Source of the DNA: Thaumarchaeota archaeon CSP1-1
Lineage (GTDB): Archaea; Thermoproteota; Nitrososphaeria; Nitrososphaerales; Nitrosopumilaceae
Assembly: GCA_001443365.1 (NCBI GenBank)
Contig: LDXL01000008.1
Location: forward strand, 185,687-249,686
Length of the DNA: 64,000 nt
Reading direction: 5' to 3'
Shown here: positions 32,511 through 38,809 of the stretch, piece by piece
Layout of the letters: each line of letters opens with the position of its first letter
How positions within the stretch are numbered: the stretch's first letter is position 1
Notes under the pieces: model-generated
What the model saw: only the letters and a program-made list of their open reading frames with translations
What the model was told of the DNA's origin: nothing
The model's database searches: none
Program-made: the position numbers and the translations under genes

Positions 32511-32897
32511 ATGATAGATTCAAACGAAATTCAATCTCTTGAAGAATCATGCCAGAAGATTTTGGGATTGCCTAAGATCAGATTCGTTGGAGTCTTGAAC
32601 AAAATGGGAAATAGAATAGCTGGAGGTTTCAAAAAAGGAATCGTGTCTTACCTGCCAGATAAAGAAAGTCGCACGATGTACGTTGAGCTAGCCTTAGAGT
32701 ATTTAATGAGAACAGATTTTGATAAAGGGTTAGGGCCTATTGATTACATTGCTTCCAGGCGAGGCAAAGTAACCATGATTAGTATTCCAACCAAAGAGTA
32801 TCTAGTCTTGATTTCTGCTGAGAGAGATGTTAATGTTGAGGACATTATTAGAGCGGTAAACGCTGCCTTTACTACATTTCCTGACATCAAACCTTAG
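32511..32897 (+). CDS. DUF6659-like thaumarchaeal protein
   Basis: 128 residues from ATG 32511; a longer frame to 32466 is less likely. Family pattern: SCQKILGLPKIRFVGVLN, MGNRIAGGFKKGIVSYLPD, MYVELALEYLMRTDFDKGLG, YIASRRGKVTMISIP, YLVLISAERDVN. It is the copy closest to the one at 9487/16864 (IASRRGK vs SASRRKK). Its stop is followed at once by a truncated cupredoxin remnant. Confidence 0.75.
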   Translation: MIDSNEIQSLEESCQKILGLPKIRFVGVLNKMGNRIAGGFKKGIVSYLPDKESRTMYVELALEYLMRTDFDKGLGPIDYIASRRGKVTMISIPTKEYLVLISAERDVNVEDIIRAVNAAFTTFPDIKP

Positions 32898-32898
32898 G

Positions 32899-33066
32899 TA
32901 TTTCAGACATACCTTCACACTGCAGGCTCCATACGAAATGAATTATGATCTTGCAGGAGGCGAAAGTACCACCTTTAGTTTTAACGCCTATACGGTAGGT
33001 ACCTTTACTTATTATTGTACATATGATTTGCCAAGTATGGTTGGCCAGTTAGTTGTTTTGCCATAG
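32899..33066 (+). pseudogene. Cupredoxin C-terminal remnant
   Basis: The frame reads PYEMNYDLAGGESTTFSFN, AYTVGTFTYYCTYDLP and SMVGQLVVLP. This is the last strand region of a plastocyanin-like cupredoxin, with the copper Cys and Met but Asp where the second His should be, and without any N-terminal half or start codon. It abuts the DUF6659-like gene. Most likely the relic of a copper protein, which this lineage uses heavily. Confidence 0.65.
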
Positions 33067-33089
33067 TACACGAAATTATTTATTTAAAA

Positions 33090-33095
33090 GGAGGT
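33090..33095 (+). promoter_or_regulatory. Strong ribosome binding site of the OsmC gene
   Basis: GGAGGT sits 10 bases before the ATG at 33106, within AAAAGGAGGTTTG. Most genes here have weak or no Shine-Dalgarno signals, so this transcript is an exception with a leader. Confidence 0.6.
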
Positions 33096-33105
33096 TTGAA
33101 AAAGT

Positions 33106-33636
33106 ATGGCAAACATTGTCAACAATGTAGATTTAGAAAAGGTTTCTCAGACTGCAGAAAAAGGAAAAGAGGACAAATCTTCTCTTAAAAAACCAATCAA
33201 ACTTACAGGAGAATGGATTCTAGATCCAAATCAAGGATTTCAATTCATAACAGAATTGGGTTTTGAAAAAGGAAAAGAAGTAATTGAAATTGATTCTCCA
33301 TCATTTCTTGGTGGTCAAGGAAATAGGTTGGGCCCTATGGCTTATTGCGTCGCTGGAATAACATCATGTTTTATTGGAACATTTGCAGGAATTGCAGCAC
33401 AACAGGGAGTAAAATTAACTAAATTAAAAGTAAACACAGAATGCCAAGTAAATTTTGCAAAAACGTTTGATGTGGGAGATGAACCAATTACAGAAGGAAT
33501 TAATTTTAAAATTGAGGCTGAAAGTGAAAATGCAGACAAACAAAAACTTCAAGAAATATTGGGAATGGCTGAGGAACGATGTCCTGCTATGTACAGCATG
33601 TCTCACAAAATCAATGTAGATGCACGGATAGTTTAG
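33106..33636 (+). CDS. OsmC-like peroxide-resistance protein
   Basis: 176 residues. The OsmC pair of cysteines appears as GPMAYCVAGITSC (about 80-90) and EERCPAMYSMS (about 160), with the usual N-terminal strand region and a basic, low-complexity start. OsmC/Ohr proteins reduce organic hydroperoxides. The extra N-terminal tail of about 30 residues is hydrophilic. Own Shine-Dalgarno site. Confidence 0.85.
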   Translation: MANIVNNVDLEKVSQTAEKGKEDKSSLKKPIKLTGEWILDPNQGFQFITELGFEKGKEVIEIDSPSFLGGQGNRLGPMAYCVAGITSCFIGTFAGIAAQQGVKLTKLKVNTECQVNFAKTFDVGDEPITEGINFKIEAESENADKQKLQEILGMAEERCPAMYSMSHKINVDARIV

Positions 33637-33669
33637 TTCATTTTCTTCCAAACTAGCCCACAAATTGCA

Positions 33670-33924
33670 TCGCTATAGGTTGTGGACCCCCGTGGACCCC
33701 TGGAACGATTTTCCCCAACTAAGGTACTGAGCCCAAGAGGATTGTTCGGATAATCTTACTAGGATTACCCATTGGCAAGAATTTTAGCTTAAACGACAAG
33801 AGGACAAAGAGGAAATCTATGATGGTGGACTATTCCAATCCTAAACCCCTCTGAATTCTCTCATCTTGCCAGTCTTTTACTGACCCTGCCGTGTTAGTTG
33901 CAGGCTTGTGTGTTTTAACACACA
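33670..33924. ncRNA. G+C-richer non-coding stretch, candidate RNA
   Basis: About 250 bases that are visibly richer in G+C than the surrounding tract, have stop codons in all frames, and show possible stems, including GGATT/AATC near 33738-33756 and a perfect 18-base palindrome TGTGTGTTTTAACACACA at 33907-33924. Two direct copies of GTGGACCCC occur near 33680-33700. Strand is unknown. Candidate structural RNA; no known RNA family was recognised. Confidence 0.4.
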
Positions 33925-34030
33925 TCATGTTATGGATGCAGTATTTTATTCATCTTAAATTACAAATGCAGCAGTGTATAGATTACTTGACATTTGATGT
34001 GAACAATTAATTGCATATAATTAAAGGCGA

Positions 34031-34153
34031 TTATTTTCTTGGCCCTTCGTGTTTCCCAGCGGAACACTCAACACATACTTTGCTAGGTTGATACATATCA
34101 TTTAGGCAGTAACATTTTTTACAAGAACAAGGAAATTTTTCTAGTTCAATCAT
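34031..34153 (-). CDS. Small cysteine-rich protein
   Basis: 40 residues: MIELEKFPCSCKKCYCLNDM, then YQPSKVCVECSAGKHEGPRK. Six cysteines (CSCKKCYC, CVEC) suggest a metal site. It starts 4 bases after the stop of the gene at 34158 and is last in a leftward group of three. Confidence 0.65.
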   Translation of the reverse strand: MIELEKFPCSCKKCYCLNDMYQPSKVCVECSAGKHEGPRK

Positions 34154-34157
34154 AATT

Positions 34158-34328
34158 TCACAAACAAGACCCGTAATACAGTTGTCTTTTGCCGTTAGAT
34201 TTTACAGCAAAGGCACGAGAACAACGTCTGCACACTAGTAACATTGATTCTGTTAGCTCCAACTTTACAAAAGAGCCCTCTTTCATACAGAAGGGACAAT
34301 AGTTGCCAGCTGAAGCTTCCTTAAGCAA
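34158..34328 (-). CDS. Small zinc-ribbon protein, TTG start
   Basis: 56 residues: LLKEASAGNYCPFCMKEGSF, then LVCRRCSRAFAVKSNGKRQL. CPFC and CRRC form a zinc ribbon. The TTG at 34328 is one base after the GYD-protein stop, so translation may be coupled. Middle gene of a leftward operon. Confidence 0.6.
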   Translation of the reverse strand: MLKEASAGNYCPFCMKEGSFVKLELTESMLLVCRRCSRAFAVKSNGKRQLYYGSCL

Positions 34329-34329
34329 A

Positions 34330-34590
34330 TCACTTCAAAAGTTTCAAAGCTTCGTCTCGTGATATGGCCACAAGAGTTTGAGTTTGCATTAATTCTCCTG
34401 CTTCAATTCCTAGCTGCATAGCAATCTTTTCGTTTGGAGCTTCATATATCCAAACAGCATCAAACCGCCCAAGTGTCCAGTAGCTACCAAGTATCTTTAC
34501 TCCTTCTGGTAGATTCTGCATGAGCTTTTTCCCAAATTCAGCCACATCTCTTGCCTTCTTTCTAAATTTTATAAGAGCGATGAAAATCAT
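34330..34590 (-). CDS. GYD domain protein
   Basis: 86 residues with the GYD pattern: MIFIALIKFRKKARDVAEFG, VKILGSYWTLGRFDAVWIYE, and MQTQTLVAISRDEALKLL. This dimeric alpha/beta-barrel family is of unknown function, often beside redox or heme proteins. First gene of the leftward group 34590-34031, with ATG start. Confidence 0.85.
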   Translation of the reverse strand: MIFIALIKFRKKARDVAEFGKKLMQNLPEGVKILGSYWTLGRFDAVWIYEAPNEKIAMQLGIEAGELMQTQTLVAISRDEALKLLK

Positions 34591-34760
34591 GTTTAATTAG
34601 TTTACTTCCAACTAGTATAACAAATTTTCAAGGTCTATTTACTTGGCTAGTAAATGCGATTCAAGGTTGGATGTAGTGCATGTGGTACCATGTGAATTTG
34701 GAGGAGATAGTGCAAATACATTTGATTTAGTTGAATTATTGTTTTAATCATAACGAATCA

Positions 34761-34785
34761 GTTCCAATTTCGCTAAATTCATGAT
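34761..34785 (+). repeat. Repeat-motif copy
   Basis: TTCCAATTTCGCTAAATTCA, plus strand, about 50 bases before RNA-like element C. Confidence 0.65.
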
Positions 34786-34818
34786 CAGTTTTATTAATGA
34801 TCAAGACCTATTAAATAC

Positions 34819-34922
34819 GGAAGCTAATACTAACTCCCCACCATCTTGGGTTCTTGTGACTTTAGAACGGTGTTCGATTAGTACAGTTCCGAAAATGACT
34901 GAGGACTCTCTTGTTAGCTTCC
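34819..34922 (+). ncRNA. RNA-like element C, same closing stem as A and B
   Basis: GGAAGCTAAT (34819-34828) pairs with GTTAGCTTCC (34913-34922), one G-U. Inside, CCCA/TGGG and GAAC/GTTC make short hairpins, and a CTGA box lies near 34900. The total is 104 bases, the same size as A (96) and B (109). A motif copy precedes it. Not a reading frame. Could be an RNA or a mobile inverted repeat. Confidence 0.5.
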
Positions 34923-34950
34923 ATATCTCAAAATCATAACAAATTAGTTT

Positions 34951-34980
34951 CAATTTCTCTAAATCACTTTAAAATTTGAG
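34951..34980 (+). repeat. Repeat-motif copy (best match with TATA)
   Basis: CAATTTCTCTAAATCACTTT followed by AAAATTTGAG; the full right half is present. About 70-100 bases before element D. Confidence 0.65.
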
Positions 34981-35049
34981 GAAAAAATCCACTGACTAAT
35001 CCTGATTGCATTGTATTACACATTTTTAAGGAATGTCAACCTATACTCC

Positions 35050-35193
35050 TTAGACGAGGATGCTCGGAATGTTCCTATTGTCTTCTAAAAGTGGAGATGG
35101 AGCCAAAGTTCTGAGGAACGCCTTGGACTACCATGCCATTGTGTTCTACGCCTGAATCTCTTCGTTATCAGGTGGTACCATGTCCTCGTCTAA
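35050..35193 (+). ncRNA. RNA-like element D, multi-helix
   Basis: TTAGACGAGGA (35050-35060) pairs perfectly with TCCTCGTCTAA (35183-35193). Inside are CCAA/TTGG (35103-35106 with 35123-35126) enclosing GTTC-TGAG-GAAC (35108-35119), and CCTGA/TCAGG (35151-35155 with 35168-35172). A-rich then T-containing sequence follows the last arm. The G+C is high for the region and no frame is open. Closing-stem sequence differs from A-C, so it is a separate class. Confidence 0.55.
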
Positions 35194-35250
35194 AAAAATA
35201 TTTGTCGTAAAAGGTTGACTTGGCTTAGTGAGATCTAAACTTTTTCTTGA

Positions 35251-35263
35251 TTTCGCTAAATCC
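35251..35263 (+). repeat. Repeat-motif copy (short)
   Basis: TTTCGCTAAATCC; the right half is missing. It is upstream of the truncated phasin-like copy at 35330. Confidence 0.55.
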
Positions 35264-35329
35264 TATAGTTCGTTACTGATTCATTTTCTAGCCACAAAGA
35301 GTAAATTATTGGTATGAATAGTACTATTA

Positions 35330-35431
35330 CTGTCTAAAAAAACCAAAAAATTCGTCACAAATCAAAATAAAAGATCTAACCAGTCTGAGATCTGGATAAT
35401 TAAAAAAATTAGAAATTTGCGTCGTATTTAG
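35330..35431 (+). pseudogene. Truncated duplicate of the phasin-like gene 5' end
   Basis: About 70 bases repeat the first codons of the gene at 36128 almost perfectly (CTG TCT AAA AAA ACC AAA AAA then TTC GTC ACA AAT). The reading then drifts into 11 new codons and a stop. The upstream cassette (TATA-like, GTACTATTA, CTG) is also duplicated, though less exactly. Gene copy that was cut by the deletion or recombination that created it. Confidence 0.65.
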
Positions 35432-35450
35432 TTTTTGAGGTTATGACGAT

Positions 35451-35840
35451 TTATTTTGTAGAGGGATGCTGTTCTACAAACTCTATGATCTTGGTGATAT
35501 CTTTGATGTATTCGGGCTTTGAGCCTTCTACACTAAGAAACAGCAAGTGATTGCTGTCTAGTGGTATGGTGATTCGTTTTATTTTCTCATACCCTACTAT
35601 TGCATATCTGCCCCTTCCAACTTTGGGTGATATCCCTTCTCGAACTTGCCAATTGTCTACGGCGCGCTTTAGGAGGCTCTTGGTTTCATCATGGCTTAGA
35701 ATATTTGATACGCCATCTCTCATGCTTTGCCAAAGAATCTTTGTATCATGATCGCATATTGCAGCATATCGGATGTACTTGTTTGCCTCCATTATCATAT
35801 TCAATAGTTTTTCATAGTCTTGAATTGCAACCGATGACAT
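35451..35840 (-). CDS. DUF6659-like protein, divergent copy
   Basis: 129 residues. Layout matches the copies at 14716 and 37245: KYIRYAAICDHDTKILWQSM, LLKRAVDNWQVREGISPKVG, RGRYAIVGYEKIKRITIPL, HLLFLSVEGSKP. It lacks the VAGG phrase of the main group. Single gene. Confidence 0.65.
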   Translation of the reverse strand: MSSVAIQDYEKLLNMIMEANKYIRYAAICDHDTKILWQSMRDGVSNILSHDETKSLLKRAVDNWQVREGISPKVGRGRYAIVGYEKIKRITIPLDSNHLLFLSVEGSKPEYIKDITKIIEFVEQHPSTK

Positions 35841-36060
35841 GTTATTAGAATATGATTTATCAAATAGATAAAGATTTTAATTGTAAATCTATGAAAACCT
35901 GTTTAAAATAACTTCAGAACGTCAACATTTTTTAGAACATACCATAACATGCTTCTTGTTTCCATTTAATACCATTAGAAGGTACCTGTAGGCAATAAAA
36001 ATTTGAATGATAATATATTACATAGTTTTTGAAATAAGATTTCTCTGTCGACTAATTCAG

Positions 36061-36081
36061 CCAATTTCGCTAAATCACTTG
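36061..36081 (+). repeat. Repeat-motif copy
   Basis: CCAATTTCGCTAAATCACTT, 63 bases before the CTG start at 36128. Confidence 0.7.
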
Positions 36082-36097
36082 AAAAGTCAATTCATCA

Positions 36098-36105
36098 TTT
36101 TAATA
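36098..36105 (+). promoter_or_regulatory. TATA box of the CTG-start phasin-like gene
   Basis: TTTAATAT is centred 26 bases before the CTG at 36128, the normal archaeal distance to a leaderless start. Confidence 0.65.
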
Positions 36106-36127
36106 TGATGATGTACTATAGTATTTA

Positions 36128-36556
36128 CTGTCTAAAAAAACCAAAAAATTCGTCACAAATCAAAATAAAAAATCTAACCAGTCTGAAAAGATCTGGAAAG
36201 AATACACTGCCACATTAGTAAAATGGAAACTAGCATACGAATTATGGCAGAAAGCAGGTAAAGAAGCAATGATTATGTATATCAAAGCATTGGAGACGCT
36301 CGGTCCTGATATGAAATTACCAAAAAACATGCCCGAATTGTGGGAAAAGGCATGGATGGAATCTGGTGTAGATCAAATAAAACAATTTGGAAATGAATGG
36401 CAAAACATGTTAAAAGCATCAGGTCTTGAATCAATTATTCAATTTAATAAAGAATGGGAAAAGTTCTGGACAAAGCCAGGATTTGATCCCTCAAAAAGTT
36501 ATTTGGAGGCACTAAAACAATTCACAGAAACATGGCAAAACATGTGGAAAAAATAA
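36128..36556 (+). CDS. Phasin-like PHA protein, probable CTG start
   Basis: 142 residues from CTG: a basic start (LSKKTKKFVTNQNKKSNQS), then amphipathic aromatic helices (WKEYTATLVKWKLAYELWQK, then MPELWEKAWMESGVDQIKQF and LKQFTETWQNMWKK). Repeated tryptophans recall PhaE/phasin granule binders. No ATG, GTG or TTG precedes the conserved part; the first ATG (36269) would lose a third of the protein. A TATA box 26 bases upstream and the duplicated 5' end at 35330 support the CTG. Confidence 0.6.
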   Translation: MSKKTKKFVTNQNKKSNQSEKIWKEYTATLVKWKLAYELWQKAGKEAMIMYIKALETLGPDMKLPKNMPELWEKAWMESGVDQIKQFGNEWQNMLKASGLESIIQFNKEWEKFWTKPGFDPSKSYLEALKQFTETWQNMWKK

Positions 36557-36646
36557 CTGGTACTACAAGTAGTATTTTGCATTAAAAAATCTGTGAGGTT
36601 TTCATAAAGGAAACAAATTTATCTAAAATGAATTGTTCCTTAAGTA

Positions 36647-37069
36647 ATGAACAATCCTACAGGAGAATCAAAAGATGTCTTCACAGTATGCAAACAAAAC
36701 GTTGAAAAATTTTTTACTGAGATTAAAAAATCAACACCCCGATATCAACAATCAGTAGCAACTCTTCAACAAGATTATGTTGATGCATGGAAAAACGTAA
36801 TTAATTCAGCTATTACACTAGAACAGGAATATGCAAAAAAGACAGGTTTGAATATTGACGTACCAGAAGCAACTCTGAAAACTATTCGTGACATTACCGA
36901 ACAAGCTATCAAAGCATACGAAGATCAAAATAAGATTGCATTAGAGGTTGCTGAGGAAACAACAAAAGCGTTCAATGTATTCAATGAGTCTGCAAAATCA
37001 TTTGCTTCACTGAATAGAAATATAATGGAATCCATGATGTCTGCGTTCCAACAGAAATCAAAAACTTAG
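36647..37069 (+). CDS. Phasin-like PHA granule protein, paralog of 12392
   Basis: 140 residues. Aligns over its length with the gene at 12392: KDVFTVCKQNVEKFFTEIKK, PRYQQSVATLQQDYVDAWKN, IRDITEQAIKAYEDQNKIAL, FNESAKSFASLNRNIMES. Helical, no membrane segment. It follows the CTG-start phasin-like gene on the same strand with 90 bases between, suggesting a second granule-protein pair 25 kb away from phaEC. Confidence 0.8.
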   Translation: MNNPTGESKDVFTVCKQNVEKFFTEIKKSTPRYQQSVATLQQDYVDAWKNVINSAITLEQEYAKKTGLNIDVPEATLKTIRDITEQAIKAYEDQNKIALEVAEETTKAFNVFNESAKSFASLNRNIMESMMSAFQQKSKT

Positions 37070-37244
37070 TGTGAGGCCATTACTTCCTTTTTTTATTCAG
37101 ATTACAATTTCCATTCAGAACTAGGATTTTCTATTGGTTTAAAGTATTCCTACCCAATTTATTCTGTGAAAAGGAAAGAATAGTTACTACTCAAGTTCTT
37201 CGATTTGCTTAATCATTTTGAAATTTGAATAGGTTTGTAGTGAG

Positions 37245-37646
37245 TTAGATAGTTACAATCTGTTCCCATTGCCCTAAATCACTATACAATTTTGGATTTG
37301 AGATTATGCTTAGGATGTGGTCAATAATTTTCATTGGACTCTTCGTATTATCAGCAGTTATTAAAAGCAGGTTCTCTTCATCTATGGGCATGGTTAGTCT
37401 GGTAATCTTTTCGTATTCTACTAGTGCATACTTGCCCATGCCAATTTTTTTAGCATGTTGCTTTCGTATTTTCCAGGATTCAACAGAATAATGGAGTGAA
37501 TCTGTTGTTTCATCTTCTGTCAAGAAGTTATTTTCTCCCTTACGATGTCTGCAAGTTATTACATTTCCATACTTGTCAGAGACAAGTGAGAATCTAATGT
37601 CTTTATCTGAGCTCATAATTGTTTCTAAAAGTACATTATATTTCAT
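37245..37646 (-). CDS. DUF6659-like protein, divergent copy
   Basis: 133 residues: ETIMSSDKDIRFSLVSDKYG, SVESWKIRKQHAKKIGMGKY, ALVEYEKITRLTMPIDEENL, LLITADNTKS. Groups with 14716 and 35451 by the GKYALVEYEKI-R phrase. The gene stands alone and its tail (SDLGQWEQIVTI) extends beyond the usual end. Confidence 0.65.
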   Translation of the reverse strand: MKYNVLLETIMSSDKDIRFSLVSDKYGNVITCRHRKGENNFLTEDETTDSLHYSVESWKIRKQHAKKIGMGKYALVEYEKITRLTMPIDEENLLLITADNTKSPMKIIDHILSIISNPKLYSDLGQWEQIVTI

Positions 37647-38107
37647 AATTAGTAATGGTAATACTAGTATGAAAATATTTTGAAATCACCCCTCCAACAA
37701 ATCATACTTTCGATAAGTCGTTAGACATGGCGTCAAAATCACGCCTAGACAGCGGGATATCATTTTTACTCTTTATCAATAAACTCGTCTGCAGTAAATT
37801 GCGCCCAAAATATTTCCCAAACAAGTAGTCGAGTCCACGTGGATTTGAACCTCTACTAAATAATGTTACATAATACAAATTTGCGTTATGATTTAGCCAT
37901 AAATCCCTCCTTACCACTAAAATAATGCAAATTACATCCTAGTTTGGATGCTGATGATTACTGGAAAAGCCATCTGATTTAATGATGTAGATTATGAGTT
38001 TTGAAGCATCCAAGGCTTTTCATCAAAAAATCTCAATTCAAATGTTATTCTAATCGAAAAGTTTTCTGTAAATCTCATCAAAAGATGAAATACAGGAAAT
38101 TAGAAAG
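37647..38107. other. Intergenic region, possible non-coding RNA or tRNA-derived relic
   Basis: No gene with support. It contains GGCGT-caaaatc-ACGCC (a 5-bp hairpin near 37729), a CCACGTGG palindrome near 37838, and on the minus strand GAGGTTCAAATCCACG, which resembles a tRNA T-arm but without a full cloverleaf. A 71-residue minus-strand frame runs over these and is likely a shadow. Confidence 0.4.
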
Positions 38108-38116
38108 GTGATTTGC

Positions 38117-38809
38117 TTGAAACTTGCTGCATTATTTTCTGGAGGAAAAGACAGTACTTATGCTATCTATGAAGCAAAAGCTCAAGGACACCAAATAGTA
38201 TGTTTGATAACAATTCTTCCTCTTTCAGAAGAAAGCATGCTTTTACATTTTCCCAACATTAAACTAACTAAACTGCAATCTAAATCGATGAATATCCCTC
38301 AGTTAACTATTGAATCTGACTCAAATGATCCTGATTTAGAAGCTAAGACATTAGAACACGTCTTAAATGATGCAAAAACCAAATATGGAATTGAAGGTAT
38401 TGTTCATGGAGGAATTTTAAGTGAATTTCAGAAAAATTTTTTTACAAGAGTTTGTTCTAAACTTGCACTAGATATAATCTCTCCACTATGGAATAAAAAC
38501 CAAAAAGATTACATGAACAAATTAATTGAATCTAGATTTCGTTTCATTATTGTAAGTGTAACATCTTCTGGACTAGATGAATCTTGGTTAGGAAAAGAAA
38601 TTAATCAATCTAATCTTTTAAAACTTGAAAACCTGGCAAGTAAACATGGTTTTAACTTAACCTTTGAAGGTGGAGAAGCAGAAACTTTAGTTGTTGATTG
38701 TCCGCTTTTCACCTTCCCCCTAAAAATTGAAAAATTCAAGAAGGTTTGGGATGGATATCGAGGAAGATTTGAAATACTGGATGCAAAATTAGATTATCAT
38801 GCTAGATAA
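38117..38809 (+). CDS. dph6: Diphthine-ammonia ligase (Dph6, alpha-hydrolase type)
   Basis: 230 residues from TTG 38117, which is preceded by AAAGGTGAT as a Shine-Dalgarno; the protein then begins KLAALFSGGKDSTYAI, the PP-loop that binds ATP. Later conserved parts are VHGGILSEFQK, SPLW and FEGGEAETLVVDCPLF. The enzyme amidates diphthine on elongation factor 2. Overlaps srp54 by 11 bases. Confidence 0.88.
   Translation: MKLAALFSGGKDSTYAIYEAKAQGHQIVCLITILPLSEESMLLHFPNIKLTKLQSKSMNIPQLTIESDSNDPDLEAKTLEHVLNDAKTKYGIEGIVHGGILSEFQKNFFTRVCSKLALDIISPLWNKNQKDYMNKLIESRFRFIIVSVTSSGLDESWLGKEINQSNLLKLENLASKHGFNLTFEGGEAETLVVDCPLFTFPLKIEKFKKVWDGYRGRFEILDAKLDYHAR

Noticed and set aside
33670..33924. RNase P or SRP RNA
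   Set aside because: Neither the RNase P core motifs nor the SRP S-domain sequence was found.
37702..37917. 71-residue minus-strand ORF
   Set aside because: Runs across a tRNA-like T-arm and palindromes; no protein-like conservation seen.
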